Origin: Microbacterium sp. | GTDB lineage: Bacteria; Actinomycetota; Actinomycetes; Actinomycetales; Microbacteriaceae | DNA: 64,000 nucleotides | Assembly: GCF_031178445.1 (NCBI RefSeq) | Contig: NZ_JAPSIY010000005.1 | Location: 248,001-312,000, forward strand | Direction of reading: 5' to 3' | Shown: piece after piece, positions 46,754-55,053 of the stretch | Layout: each line of letters starts with the position of its first letter | How positions within the stretch are numbered: position 1 is the first letter of the stretch | Program-made: the position numbers and the translations under genes | Notes under the pieces: generated by a model | Databases searched by the model: none | The model's input: the letters and a program-made list of their open reading frames with translations, nothing else | Told to the model about the DNA's origin: nothing

Positions 46754-47923
46754 ATGGCGACGGCACTGGGGATCGGGCGGGCGCGCAGCGACATCGATGT
46801 CGTATCGCGCGCCGGCCTGCCGTTGCACAGTTTCATGGACGAGGCGGCGGTCGCGCTGCAGCAGGTCGTGCCGTTCGTGGCTGCGTGCATCTCGACGCTC
46901 GATCCGGCCACGACCATGGTCTCGAGCTCACGCAAACTGGGTGCGCTGGACGGCCGCAACGAGCGGGATCTCGTCTGGTCGCAGATCGAGTACGGCGGCG
47001 ACGACCCCACGTCGATCACCGCGATGGTCGCCGCGGGACAGATCGCCGTGGGGGTGCACCGTCTGACACACGGAATGCTGGACCGTTCGGTGCGGATGTC
47101 GGAACTGCTGATGCCGCACTTCGACTTCCATGACGAGGCCCGCGTGGTATTCGTCGATCGCAACGGCGCATGGGGCCACATCTCGCTGTTCCGGGGCGAC
47201 GACCATACGCCATTCGCGGGCGAGGAGCTGGACTTCCTGGCGGCCGTGGCGCCGGCATTCACGCGCGGCATCCGCACCGGCCTGCTCTCCCAGCTCAGCA
47301 GAGCGGATGCCGGATCTCAGGCCGGCCCGGCGGTGATCGTGTTCGACGCGGACGACCGCGTCGTGCAGTCGACGCCCGGCGCGCAGGCGTACCTCGCGCA
47401 GATGCCCGTTGTGCCCGGCATGGGCGACCCGCTGACGTCGGTGCAGGCCCTCGTGAGCGGCGCCCGCCGGTTCGCCCGCGGGGAGACCGACCACGCCCCG
47501 CGGATACGCGCACGTACGGCTGACGGAGTGTGGGTCGTGCTGCACGCGTCACCCCTCGGCGGCGCAGGCGATCGCGCGGGCGACGTCGTTGTCACGATCG
47601 AGGAGGCCCGGCCGCAGGACGTCATCGACCTCGTGGCTGCCGCCTTCGACCTCACCGCCCGTGAGCGCGAGATCGTCGCAGCCGTGCTGCGCGGCGCGGA
47701 CACTCGCGAGATCGCCGTGACTCTGCACGTGTCGCCGTACACGGTGCAGGACCACCTCAAGTCGGTCTTCGACAAGGCGGGGGTCGCGAGTCGCCGAGAG
47801 CTGGTCGCGCGCGTGTACTTCGACCAGTACGTACGCCGCATGGGCTCGAGCATCGGTCCGACGGGGTGGTACACCTCCGGGCCTGGCTCACCCGTGGCGG
47901 CGGAGGTGTTGGAACACGGTTGA
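46754..47923 (+). CDS. LuxR-type HTH regulator
   Basis: 389 residues. C-terminal LuxR HTH (about 315-375): FDLTAREREIVAAVLRGADTREIAVTLHVSPYTVQDHLKSVFDKAGVASRRELVARV. The N-terminal 290 residues contain GAF/PAS-like sensor regions rather than an autoinducer or ATPase domain. Divergent from the FAD oxidase across 144 bp, so it is the likely activator of that gene. The long open frame upstream of ATG 46754 is antisense to the oxidase and not part of this gene. Confidence 0.88.
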   Translation: MATALGIGRARSDIDVVSRAGLPLHSFMDEAAVALQQVVPFVAACISTLDPATTMVSSSRKLGALDGRNERDLVWSQIEYGGDDPTSITAMVAAGQIAVGVHRLTHGMLDRSVRMSELLMPHFDFHDEARVVFVDRNGAWGHISLFRGDDHTPFAGEELDFLAAVAPAFTRGIRTGLLSQLSRADAGSQAGPAVIVFDADDRVVQSTPGAQAYLAQMPVVPGMGDPLTSVQALVSGARRFARGETDHAPRIRARTADGVWVVLHASPLGGAGDRAGDVVVTIEEARPQDVIDLVAAAFDLTAREREIVAAVLRGADTREIAVTLHVSPYTVQDHLKSVFDKAGVASRRELVARVYFDQYVRRMGSSIGPTGWYTSGPGSPVAAEVLEHG

Positions 47924-48020
47924 CGGGGCCTGCTGTCGCCGTCGCCCCGCGCCGATTCGTCGCCGTTCCCGTCATGGTTGCGGTGGACGTGTCGGCCGTC
48001 CTCGGTGCTGCACCGTTCGG

Positions 48021-48058
48021 CGGAGTGCACCCCTCCTCGCGATGAGGGGTGCACTCCG
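48021..48058. terminator. Strong bidirectional terminator
   Basis: A perfect 15-bp stem: CGGAGTGCACCCCTC (48021-48035) with GAGGGGTGCACTCCG (48044-48058), 8-base loop, between convergent luxR and msrA. Confidence 0.92.
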
Positions 48059-48067
48059 GAATGATCG

Positions 48068-48622
48068 TCAGGTCGTGGTGGCCGCGCGCTTCGGCAGCAC
48101 CCAGTCCGGGCGCGCGAAATGGCACGTGTAACCGTTCGGATAGGTGATCAGGTAGTCCTGATGCTCGGGCTCAGCCTCCCAGAACGGCCCCACCGGCTCG
48201 ATCTTGGTGACGGCTTTGCCCGGCCAGAGCCCGGAGGCGTCCACGTCGGCGATCGTGTCGCGTGCGACCTTCTCCTGCTCGGGACTGAGCGGGAAGATCG
48301 CCGAGCGATAGCTCGACCCGATGTCGTTGCCCTGGCGATCGATCGTCGTCGGGTCGTGCACCTGGAAGAAGAACGCCAGGATGTCGCGGTACGTCGTCTG
48401 CGTCGGATCGAAGACGATCTCCACTGCTTCCGCGTGGCCGGGGTGGTTGCGGTAGGTCGCGTGATCGTTGCGGCCGCCCGTGTATCCGACGCGGGTGTCG
48501 AGCACTCCGGGCTGCCTGCGGATCACGTCCTCCAGGCCCCAGAAACAGCCGCCGGCCAGGACGGCCGTCTCGGTGCCGGGTCGGCGGGTGATCTCGCCGG
48601 TGTCGTGGATGCCGCTGGTCAT
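48068..48622 (-). CDS. msrA: Peptide-methionine (S)-S-oxide reductase MsrA
   Basis: 184 residues. Catalytic [12 protein letters not shown] near residue 24, [31 protein letters not shown] and [27 protein letters not shown]. Reduces the S-epimer of methionine sulfoxide. ATG 48622 overlaps the msrB stop by four bases (ATGA), so both repair epimers are made together. Confidence 0.97.
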   Translation of the reverse strand: MTSGIHDTGEITRRPGTETAVLAGGCFWGLEDVIRRQPGVLDTRVGYTGGRNDHATYRNHPGHAEAVEIVFDPTQTTYRDILAFFFQVHDPTTIDRQGNDIGSSYRSAIFPLSPEQEKVARDTIADVDASGLWPGKAVTKIEPVGPFWEAEPEHQDYLITYPNGYTCHFARPDWVLPKRAATTT

Positions 48623-49131
48623 GATGCGTTCTCCTCACTGTTGATGTCCTCAGTGTTTTCAGTCTTGCCGCTGTTCTCGACGGTCTCGTTCGCGAACAGG
48701 GAGCGGAATCGTCCGTACCCTTCGGCTTCGAGGTTCGCCACCGCGATGAACCGCAGGGCCGCGGAGTTCATGCAGTACCGCTGACCGCCGGCCTCGGCGG
48801 GGCCGTCGTCGAAGATGTGGCCGAGGTGGCTATCGGCGCCTGTGGAGCGCGCCTCCGTGCGGACCATGCCGTGCGACGCGTCGCTCTTCGAGCGCACGGC
48901 GTCGGCCTCGATCGGCTTGGTGAAGCTCGGCCATCCCGTGCCGCTGTCGTACTTGTCCAGTGACGAGAACAGGGGCTGACCTGAGACGACGTCCACGTAG
49001 ATCCCGTCTTCGTGGTTGTTCCAGTACGCGTTGCGGAACGCCGGCTCAGTGCCGTCGCGCTGCGTGACGCGATACTGGTCGGGGGTGAGGCGGTCCAGCG
49101 CCTCAGGAGTCTTGCTGTAGTCGTGCGACAT
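48619..49131 (-). CDS. msrB: Peptide-methionine (R)-S-oxide reductase MsrB
   Basis: 170 residues. [24 protein letters not shown] and the catalytic Cys in [13 protein letters not shown]. The two CxxC zinc-binding pairs of many MsrB enzymes are absent, as is the usual resolving Cys, so it is a zinc-free form that must be regenerated otherwise. An acidic 30-residue tail is appended. AAGGAG SD before ATG 49131. Operon with msrA. Confidence 0.95.
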   Translation of the reverse strand: MSHDYSKTPEALDRLTPDQYRVTQRDGTEPAFRNAYWNNHEDGIYVDVVSGQPLFSSLDKYDSGTGWPSFTKPIEADAVRSKSDASHGMVRTEARSTGADSHLGHIFDDGPAEAGGQRYCMNSAALRFIAVANLEAEGYGRFRSLFANETVENSGKTENTEDINSEENAS

Positions 49132-49260
49132 GAGTTCTCTCCTTCATCGACGCCGCCGGCTGCGGCGCCATCAGAGACAACGTCGAAGGTGCTCCGTTTG
49201 GTCCCCATTGTCTGGGAGCAAGCTGTGACTACGGTCGGGGTGGTTACCGCGCGGACAGAC

Positions 49261-49400
49261 TCAGCCCTTGCCGTCGTCGATCCAGCGAGTGTGGGCACGG
49301 AGCCCGTGGAACACACCCTGCCGGATGACGACGTAGAGCAGCAGGAGGCCGACGATGGCGCCGAGCACGTAGCTCGAGATGTTGAGGACGACAAGGTTTT
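49261..49400 (-). pseudogene. 3' remnant of a small membrane protein gene
   Basis: The last 45 or so codons read NISSYVLGAIVGLLLLYVVIRQGVFHGLRAHTRWIDDGKG, one transmembrane helix and a basic tail, like a real C-terminus. Upstream the frame runs into tRNA-like and IS481 relic DNA with no credible start, so the 5' end was probably removed by the insertion events at 49400-50140. An intact short gene with an unusual start cannot be excluded. Confidence 0.5.
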
Positions 49401-49414
49401 GAACCTGCGACCCC
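49398..49414 (-). repeat. Third, degenerate copy of the tRNA-Pro 3'-end core
   Basis: TTTGAACCTGCGACCCC is identical over 17 bases to the T-arm part of the att repeats at 50137 and 56967; flanks differ. It may mark an older insertion at the same target or be a chance or other tRNA fragment. Confidence 0.4.
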
Positions 49415-49494
49415 CGGACCCTAGGCGTCCAAACAGCGTCGTTGAGGACAATATTCGCATGGTCGCGGCCCTCGGCGGAGGGCGGAGGGCAGAG

Positions 49495-50040
49495 GGCCGG
49501 CGACGACTCGCTGCGCTGATCGTGGACCAGCCGTGGACGGGCCGCCGCGCTGCGGAGCGCTTCCAGTGCTTGCCATCGACAGCGTCCAGGTGGGCACGCA
49601 GGTACAGTGCGGGCCCGCCGCTCACCGACTGAAGTTCGCGACCGCATCGATCACCACACCGCACGTCCACCCGAATGGAGCGACGGATCGTTTCGCCGCG
49701 GTTCCATCGCCTCTGGGGACCCCACCGGATTTGCTACCACCTCGGCGTGCCCCGTTGCACAATCGGCCGCGTGCTGAACGATACCGCATGCCGGCACTGG
49801 AGCACGTCGATCGCTCCACAGCCTTGCCCGTGCGTCAGCCAAAGCCGCGCCGCTACGAGATGAAGCGCCGGGCGGACTCATCCACGTCGATATCAAGAGG
49901 CTTGGCCGCAAAGAGACAGCCGCTGACTCCTGGACTCGAGTGCGAGCGCTCTTCCTCGCGTCCGGAATTGAGGTCGCCGCGTCATGACCGACAACGGATC
50001 GTGCTACCCATCACGCGATACGGTTCGGCACGGAATCATC
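49495..50040 (+). mobile_element. IS481-family transposase relic, multiply frameshifted
   Basis: Pieces of one transposase appear in order but in different frames: HTH RRLAALIVDQPWTGRRAAERF and CLPSTASRWARRY (to 49632), LGPVQI-type segment RIVSPRFHRLWGPHRICYHLGVP (from about 49681), PKPRRYEMK (near 49840), LIHVDIKRLGRK (49871-49915) and MTDNGSCYPSRDT with a DDE Asp (49984 on). The C-terminal third, including the catalytic Glu, is missing. Internal stops and frameshifts show it is dead. Confidence 0.82.
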
Positions 50041-50103
50041 CTGGCAGAGCCTGCGGACAACTGGAGGGGTTGGAGGGGGCGACCATCCCAGACATGCAGA
50101 AGA

Positions 50104-50128
50104 GCCGGAAACTCTTGCGAGATTCCGG
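50104..50128 (-). terminator. Displaced original terminator of tRNA-Pro
   Basis: GCCGGAA (50104-50110) and TTCCGGC (50123-50129), with an inner CTC/GAG pair, form a hairpin just beyond the orphan tRNA 3' fragment on the minus strand and are followed by TCTTCT. It fits the terminator that followed tRNA-Pro before the island inserted. Confidence 0.65.
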
Positions 50129-50136
50129 CCCTAAAT

Positions 50137-50172
50137 GGTCGGGCTGACAGGATTTGAACCTGCGACCCCTTG
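50137..50172 (-). repeat. Island end: orphan tRNA-Pro 3' fragment (att copy)
   Basis: These 36 bases are identical to 56967-57002, which form the 3' end of the intact tRNA-Pro gene. Here no 5' half follows; identity stops inside the anticodon arm. This is the copy left by site-specific integration into the tRNA gene. Confidence 0.93.
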
Positions 50173-50748
50173 GAGGATCCGGTCGATTTCCGGTCTCCGC
50201 CGATCGTCTCGAGAACTCGCGGATTCCCTTGTGTTTACAGGGAACCGGGCGGTTCGCTTGGTTTGAGTGTAGCGGGTTGGTGGCGGGTCGTAGCGGGTGA
50301 TTTAGGTGGGTTCCTGATGGGTCTGGCTTCGGACTCGCGCCAACAACAGTTGACGGGCTCGCGCGGGATCCGGATGGAGTGGCGGATGACTGGTCCGTGG
50401 CCAGCGCGCACGATGTCAAGCTGGGTGGAGTCGTTCCGGTTCAGGAGGTTGACGGACGGCTCAGCGCGTTCGGAAGCCTCGACCCGACGAAGCGCCGGTG
50501 GTCGTGCGCGTAGGGAGCCAGCCGCTATTGCGCAAAGCATCGAGCGGTGCATACGCGCACTAGACGCCACGCACGACTCGTCCTGTCCGCGCAATGACAG
50601 CCCAGGGCTGACGACGCGATTCCACGCACGCTCAGCCACCGACTTGCGCACGAGTCGGTGGCTCCGCCGCGTTGCCGCGATGTCGGAGGCTTCTGCCATG
50701 CTGGAGCCACCCTCGCAGCGAGCGAGGACGGAACGATCGGAGAACGTC
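50173..50748. other. 576-bp stretch without a supported gene
   Basis: Left part of the island. A long frame stays open on the plus strand in continuity with the DUF3892 gene, but its composition is not protein-like and no SD, start or family is seen. Opposite-strand frames look like shadows. It may hold promoter DNA or degraded genes. Confidence 0.5.
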
Positions 50749-51003
50749 GTGGCAGATGCCGAGATCAAGAATGTGCGGAAAGACCGGAGCGGTAACATCA
50801 CGCATGTCGGCGTCACGGGGCGGTGGGATTGGCCCGTTACACAGGTCGTCGCGTCGATCGAGTCGCGCAGCAACACGTTCTACGTCAACTGCCCGCAGCG
50901 CGCCGACGTCTATGTCGCCCAAACTTCCGCTGGACGAAAGTTTCTCAAGACGACGGCGGACACGACGACGAAGAACAACCTGGACAACCTGCCACCGCTG
51001 TAG
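50749..51003 (+). CDS. DUF3892 protein
   Basis: 84 residues. IKNVRKDRSGNITHVGVTG, VVASIESRSNTFYVNC and GRKFLKTTADTTTKNNLDNLPPL match the DUF3892 pattern of short stand-alone proteins, often on mobile DNA. GTG 50749 has GGAG seven bases upstream; ATG 50698 is an in-frame alternative. Function unknown. Confidence 0.83.
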   Translation: MADAEIKNVRKDRSGNITHVGVTGRWDWPVTQVVASIESRSNTFYVNCPQRADVYVAQTSAGRKFLKTTADTTTKNNLDNLPPL

Positions 51004-51178
51004 CGGGGACCGGGCCGCGCGGACCGGCGTGCGCACATCCATTGGCAGCCTCAACAGTGCCTAGCGGCAACCCCTCATGCACTTGCATGCCAGGGGGCAC
51101 AGGGGACCGGCCTGCGGGCTGCACTCGGCGGGTCAAAAGCGGTAGCAGCTCGACCGGGAAGCGTGTAGTGCGGCGAGC

Positions 51179-52063
51179 CTATCCGTTCGTGTTTGCTGCC
51201 TCATCGACCGAAGGCTCCCCGTCGAGTGGCTCATTTTCGTCGTCGTACTCATCGCCCCAGAGCGCCCAATAGTCGCTGTCATCCCAGTCGCACTCGCATG
51301 TGATCAGTTGCCCCCCGCAGTTGGGACACTCCTCCAAGACACATCCGGGGCCGTGCTGCTCGCCCAATGCGGCAGCGCAGTCCCGGCAGAAATCGGCTGG
51401 CCCCCTACCTTCCATGTAGTCGGCGTCCCACCACTTCTCCTGCCCCCATGGCGTGCGCGGCACCTCAACCCCGTCGAGAACAAGAACTTGCACGCGTTGA
51501 GCGGCAACCAGGCGGCGCGCCCACTTGCGATGCATTTCGCGTCCCCGGAAAACGATGAACTCGCGGCGAAATGACTCAGCCAAATCCATTGCAGTCTGTA
51601 CATGCTCATCCGGGATGTGATCAGAGAGCGACCCCGCGAAATGGGCGCCGTGGAACTTGTCGAGAAACTCAAAGATCAGGAGGTAGTTTTCTCGCACCTC
51701 CTCCGCGATCAGGTCTACTTCATAGTGCGTGATCTTGTTCCGCCATCGGATCGCAGTCTCGATTGCCTGTTTGTCCGCCGCATCAATGCCGACGCGGGCC
51801 GACAGAAGACGAGGTATTGCTCGCTCGAGCCCCACCGTGAGTTTGCCGGGTCGATCGACGTCCTGCCATATCAGCAGCTCATGCTCGTTGAGCAGTCTTT
51901 GCTTGAGGAGGAGTTCCACGGCGTGCACGAGATTCAGCACCGCGAACTTCCATCGTGTCGGATCGGTCGCAGCTCTTTCGACGTAGGCGAGCGACTCGGC
52001 GAAGGAGTCATAACCATTCTCGAGTAGAGACATACGGAGGCTCGTTCGAACGACTTCGGTCAT
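51179..52063 (-). CDS. HEPN-like protein with C-terminal Cys-rich zinc ribbon
   Basis: 294 residues. An all-alpha first part (1-175) has VLNLVHAVELLLKQRLL and RWRNKITHYE, giving Arg108-Asn-x3-His113, the R-N-x3-H ribonuclease motif of HEPN domains. Residues 226-258 carry seven Cys, including CRDC and CPNCGGQ then CEC, a zinc-ribbon pattern. The last 30 residues are strongly acidic, including DDSDYW and DDENEP. No SD is evident. HEPN RNases are frequent in toxin-antitoxin and antiphage systems; an RNase activated by infection is a reasonable inference. No adjacent nucleotidyltransferase (MNT) partner is seen. Confidence 0.72.
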   Translation of the reverse strand: MTEVVRTSLRMSLLENGYDSFAESLAYVERAATDPTRWKFAVLNLVHAVELLLKQRLLNEHELLIWQDVDRPGKLTVGLERAIPRLLSARVGIDAADKQAIETAIRWRNKITHYEVDLIAEEVRENYLLIFEFLDKFHGAHFAGSLSDHIPDEHVQTAMDLAESFRREFIVFRGREMHRKWARRLVAAQRVQVLVLDGVEVPRTPWGQEKWWDADYMEGRGPADFCRDCAAALGEQHGPGCVLEECPNCGGQLITCECDWDDSDYWALWGDEYDDENEPLDGEPSVDEAANTNG

Positions 52064-52346
52064 AAGGTCTCGATCTTGGTAGGCACGTACGTGGGCTTCG
52101 GCGCTAGGCGTGTCACCAGGCTATCCGCGCCAGCGCCAGGTGTCTCACGACCGCTTTCGCCACCAGCAGGTCGCCTGGTCCGCGGGCATAGTCAAGTCCG
52201 CGCTACCGGTGGATGCGCCACGTCGATCCCTAACCTTGACGTCGCCACACACAGCGTTCCGCATGCCTGGGCGGACCCACCGCTCGTCGCAGAACGGACG
52301 CGCTGGAAGACCGGCTTCCGCACGATTGCGGACCTAATGTGTGCTT

Positions 52347-53465
52347 ATGGACAACGGTGAGGACGCAGCGGCACCCGATCCCGTGGTCGATACGGAACAC
52401 GAGGACGTGATTCTGAGACGCCTGTCGCGTCGCATTCGAGGAGCTCGATCGAATCCATCGCCAAAGCGCCTCCACAGCGCGTTCTTGGTGAGTGATGCGG
52501 AGTACTTCTGGGACCGCCACCTCCGGGACCTCGTCAACGACGCTTTGGGGCTTGGTGTCGCTCGCGCCAGAGGCCTCGCGCCGTTCGGGGAGGTGATCGG
52601 CGACGCTTTCGCGACGACTCGGTACCTGCTCGCTGGCTATATCCAGTTGGCCGGCAAGATGAACGACCTCGCGCTGTCGAAGTGGATGCCACAAAGCCGT
52701 CGAACTGCGCCGAAGGTTCAGGCCCTCGCGCAGCTTCACGCTCGATCACTGATCTTGGTTGAGGAGGTCTTCGTGCTCACGACGATGGGCTACCCGTCGG
52801 GCGCGCTCGCTTTAACGCGGACGTTGCACGAGGTCCGGGTAATCGCGAAGTTCCTCCACCGCTTCGAGGCAAAGTTGTCTGAACGCTACCTTGAGAGCCA
52901 CATCGTCGACATGTGGAAGTCAGTCGACGATCTGAGACCGAGTGGGGCCGCGCGCCGGAGCAGCCAATGGCTTGCGGTTGAGCGCGAGCTCGAGAGTCGC
53001 TTCAATGCGGTCATTGCGACGCACGGTGAGTCCATGCTGATCGAGAACGGGTGGGCGCTACCGCGATTCACCAGGACAAGTGCGCAGACCCGGCACCCGC
53101 GTCGGATCCCATTTTCTAGGCTCGAGAATGAGGTGAAGCAGCCGAGCGACAGGGCACGATACCGTTACGCCAGCCGCCACGTGCACGCAACCAGATTGGG
53201 CAACATCAGCGCGCTGCGAAGTGGCGACCCAGGTGTCGCCCTCCTCGGACCTCGACCGTACGACCTCGATAGAGCCGCCCTCCAGGCAATGTGGGACGTG
53301 CAAGACGTGACGGAATCTCTGCTGCGATCATGCGGGAGATTCACGGATGATCAAGAAATCTACTACTGGCTCGAAGCGCTCGACCAGCTCTCCTTCGTGA
53401 TCCGCGATTCGCTAAATCAAGGTCAAAAGATTCTCGACGACATCTTCGCCACAGACCACGACTAA
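52347..53465 (+). CDS. DUF5677-like protein
   Basis: 372 residues, mostly alpha-helical. SLILVEEVFVLTTMGYPSGALALTRTLHEVRVIAKFLHRF and RYRYASRHVHATRLG resemble the DUF5677 family, which often lies in mobile and defence regions. ATG 52347 is preceded by TAATGT exactly six bases upstream, so transcription is probably leaderless. Biochemical role unknown; a Arg/His-bearing helical core related to HEPN-like folds is possible. Confidence 0.68.
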   Translation: MDNGEDAAAPDPVVDTEHEDVILRRLSRRIRGARSNPSPKRLHSAFLVSDAEYFWDRHLRDLVNDALGLGVARARGLAPFGEVIGDAFATTRYLLAGYIQLAGKMNDLALSKWMPQSRRTAPKVQALAQLHARSLILVEEVFVLTTMGYPSGALALTRTLHEVRVIAKFLHRFEAKLSERYLESHIVDMWKSVDDLRPSGAARRSSQWLAVERELESRFNAVIATHGESMLIENGWALPRFTRTSAQTRHPRRIPFSRLENEVKQPSDRARYRYASRHVHATRLGNISALRSGDPGVALLGPRPYDLDRAALQAMWDVQDVTESLLRSCGRFTDDQEIYYWLEALDQLSFVIRDSLNQGQKILDDIFATDHD

Positions 53466-53730
53466 TAGGCCCGCAGCGCCGACGGCGGCATCGGCTTGCG
53501 CATCGACGCTGTCACCGGCCCGTTCCCTGCGCGTACGCCTGCGGGCACTGAACGGGCCTGCTGCACGAGTGGGCGACATCGCACAAGGCTTGCACGGTGC
53601 GGTCCGCTTAACGCGCGCTGCCCGGATAGGGATCCGACCGAGCGGTTAGGTACGTCGGGAGCGGGAGTTGCCGGCGAAGGGATCGGCCGACTCATCGTCG
53701 ACATGGTCAGTGTGCAAGTAGCATCCCTCT
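53466..53730. other. 265-bp intergenic segment in island
   Basis: Carries the leaderless promoter of the next gene (TAGCAT at 53719-53724). No RNA gene or terminator recognised. Confidence 0.5.
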
Positions 53731-54846
53731 ATGGGCCAGAAGCTGCACGAAAGACTGTCAATGACAATCGCGGCATGCGATCTGCAATACGTGGCGGGCA
53801 GCATTATTTCCGCCAAAGGCCATCCGCGACTCTGGCCAATGTCCCAGTGGGCCGTGATGGTTACGTACGAACTGCAGCAGTCGCTCCGAGATGCGAGTCC
53901 TAAGCTCTCGTGGGATCCAGTCATCGCGGAAGCGGCGCGACACGGTGGCAAGTTTTTCGACGGTAAGGGCGATCGGAACCTCACGGCCGTCATGAGCAGC
54001 TTCGAGTCGCTCATCGCCGCAAATCGAGAAGCCTTCTTTCCCGCTACGCGCAGGTTTAAGGTGCTTGACCGGCTTCGGGACGACCTATCCGTCATTACCG
54101 ACGATGAAGAGGTGCTGCTCACGAGCGTCGGCGGACAATTCATGCTGGGCTTTCCGCCGAGCCAACTCGTCGACTTTTCCGCGTGGGGACCTCACGCTCT
54201 GACGCTGATGCGGGGAGTTGGACAGGCCACGGGGCTGGCATTCCCGGATCGTCGACTGGAGGAGTTCGCCGGTCATGGCAACCACAGCGAGACTTCAGTG
54301 ACTTGGTGGGACGGAAAGCTATCGGAGGTGATTCCGACTACCTTCGCCGGCGAGCTGAGCGTGGAGCTCGCACTATCGCTGATTACGATCCACTCGACCG
54401 TGCAGGCGGCATACAAGTGGACGTCGACCGATTGCTGTCCATGGTGCGCCGCTGCAGCACTCAAGCATAGATTCGTCGTCCTGCACCATGCCGCACGATC
54501 AGTCGAACAGTTGCAATCCCGGATTGACCAGATTGGTGGACGATCCGCTGAATACTTGGACGCGCTTTGGGCGGAACCGGACGTGAAACTTGTTACGACC
54601 TTGCCATACAGGCGTCTCAGAAACGGTTGGTTCCACCTCGGATTAGGCGACATAGAAGCTCAGCTCCCGGCCAAGCCAGATGTGCTCAACGTTATCGAGG
54701 CCTACACCCACCAAGCTACCGAGCCATTCGTTCGACTAGTGAATGACGGGCTCGCAACGCTGGCTCGTGGACTCGGCCTCTGGATGGGCGCCGCCGCCAG
54801 CGGCGGTGGATCGATGTTTGATCGGCTACGCAAGGTGCGCGTCTGA
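53731..54846 (+). CDS. Orphan protein with a HEPN-type R-N-x3-H motif
   Basis: 371 residues. RRLRNGWFHLGLGD gives Arg297-Asn-x3-His302, the HEPN ribonuclease motif, inside the helical C-terminal third; CCPWC at 235-239 is a possible metal or redox site. The first 200 residues are unlike any family I recognise. TAGCAT stands six bases before ATG 53731 (leaderless). Codon use and base composition differ from the chromosomal neighbours. Possible RNase of the island cargo; inference. Confidence 0.66.
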   Translation: MGQKLHERLSMTIAACDLQYVAGSIISAKGHPRLWPMSQWAVMVTYELQQSLRDASPKLSWDPVIAEAARHGGKFFDGKGDRNLTAVMSSFESLIAANREAFFPATRRFKVLDRLRDDLSVITDDEEVLLTSVGGQFMLGFPPSQLVDFSAWGPHALTLMRGVGQATGLAFPDRRLEEFAGHGNHSETSVTWWDGKLSEVIPTTFAGELSVELALSLITIHSTVQAAYKWTSTDCCPWCAAAALKHRFVVLHHAARSVEQLQSRIDQIGGRSAEYLDALWAEPDVKLVTTLPYRRLRNGWFHLGLGDIEAQLPAKPDVLNVIEAYTHQATEPFVRLVNDGLATLARGLGLWMGAAASGGGSMFDRLRKVRV

Positions 54847-55053
54847 AAGGGTTGACCATTGAGGCGAAGGGCAACTTGGAACCGGCGGAATCCGCAGTTA
54901 GCCACGAACCCGAAACGCTGACGCCAATGCCCACCTCGGGATGGAGGCGCTCCCTGAGCGTTCAGCGCCCGATTTGAGATCCACTTCGACCGCTGACGCT
55001 CCCCTAACGGCACCGCCCGAATACGGATGGGCATTTGCTGTGGCGGCAACCAG
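54847..55053. other. 207-bp convergent intergenic segment
   Basis: Lies between the ends of the HEPN-motif gene and the nuclease-like gene. No hairpin with a U-tract, RNA or reading frame is supported. Confidence 0.4.

Noticed and set aside
50170..50748. Upstream extension of the DUF3892 frame
   Set aside because: Open frame only; composition and lack of SD or family similarity do not support coding. DUF3892 similarity starts at 50749.
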